Below, piece by piece: positions 22,105-22,130 of a stretch of DNA of 22,130 nt. The notes under the pieces were generated by a model. It was not told the origin of the DNA and made no database searches. It saw only the letters and a list, made by a program, of their open reading frames with translations. A program made the position numbers and the translations under genes. The stretch is from assembly GCA_003023665.1 (NCBI GenBank), contig PXYR01000006.1, positions 1-22,130 of the forward strand. The letters are read 5' to 3'. The DNA is from Bacteroidota bacterium (GTDB lineage: Bacteria > Bacteroidota > Bacteroidia > Flavobacteriales > Schleiferiaceae). Within the stretch, counting starts at the first letter, position 1, and the number at the start of each line of letters is the position of its first letter.

Positions 22105-22130
22105 ATCATTCTCATTTATTCTTCAAGTGG

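Noticed and set aside
22105..22130. Minus-strand frame ending PLEE-stop at the right edge, possibly the 3' end of a convergent gene.
   Set aside because: Only four codons are inside the window; the symmetric terminator is compatible with it, but no gene can be supported.
1..22130. Search for CRISPR arrays, insertion sequences, tRNA/rRNA genes, phage or defence genes, toxin-antitoxin pairs.
   Set aside because: No regularly spaced repeats, transposase or integrase motifs, tRNA-like cloverleaf ends, or defence-type domains were recognised; gene order is typical core chromosome. The CPBP protease family includes immunity proteins, but there is no bacteriocin gene beside it.

Overview
This 22.1 kb window looks like a chromosomal core region of a Bacteroidota bacterium, most likely a marine-type member of the Flavobacteriales. 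The support is: two proteins with predicted type IX secretion (T9SS) C-terminal sorting domains, an SDR-type threonine dehydrogenase, a TolQ/ExbB - small membrane protein - ExbD - ExbD cluster, the gene order rplM-rpsI-rpsB-tsf / pyrH-frr, and repeated Bacteroidota-type -7 promoter boxes (TAnnTTTG) just upstream of start codons with no clear Shine-Dalgarno sequences. I see no tRNA, rRNA, CRISPR array, insertion sequence, phage gene or integration site. No intergenic gap exceeds about 175 bases.

Layout, left to right. (1) A 5'-complete, 3'-cut dusB gene (minus) is divergent from a CPBP intramembrane protease (plus); only 19 bases separate the two start codons. (2) A bidirectional terminator follows, then a minus-strand block read right to left: trhO (tRNA hydroxylation rhodanese), an acyl-CoA carboxylase beta subunit, tatD, ansA, then exbB-type channel, 4-TM protein, exbD, exbD. 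Genes from the carboxylase to ansA overlap or nearly touch. The ExbB/ExbD set may also have its own promoter in the ansA-exbB gap. (3) Divergent from trhO is an SDR threonine dehydrogenase (plus), convergent with a gamma-carbonic-anhydrase-like protein (minus), which is divergent from an Nfu-type Fe-S scaffold (plus). (4) A minus-strand gene encodes an unusual secreted protein. It combines a CxxCH haem site, all six copper-ligand positions expected of a PHM/DBM-type copper monooxygenase, and a T9SS tail. Upstream of it on the same strand is a fatty acid desaturase. (5) pgi (plus) is convergent with a MarR-family regulator (minus), and the pgi terminator is buried inside the marR coding region. 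(6) A translation and nucleotide block follows on the minus strand: rplM-rpsI-rpsB-tsf and then pyrH-frr, separated by intrinsic terminators. (7) A secreted M43-family metalloprotease with PKD and T9SS domains (plus) closes the window, followed by a strong terminator.

Most of the window is housekeeping: ribosome biogenesis and recycling, tRNA modification, central carbon metabolism, Fe-S assembly and lipid desaturation. The parts most worth a second look are the haem/copper secreted protein, the ExbB cluster with its conserved small membrane protein and a CxxC-bearing ExbD, the 19-bp palindrome that forms both -7 boxes of a divergent promoter pair, and the terminator hidden in an opposing gene. 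I did not find a clearly new multi-gene system. All family assignments come from reading motifs, not database searches.
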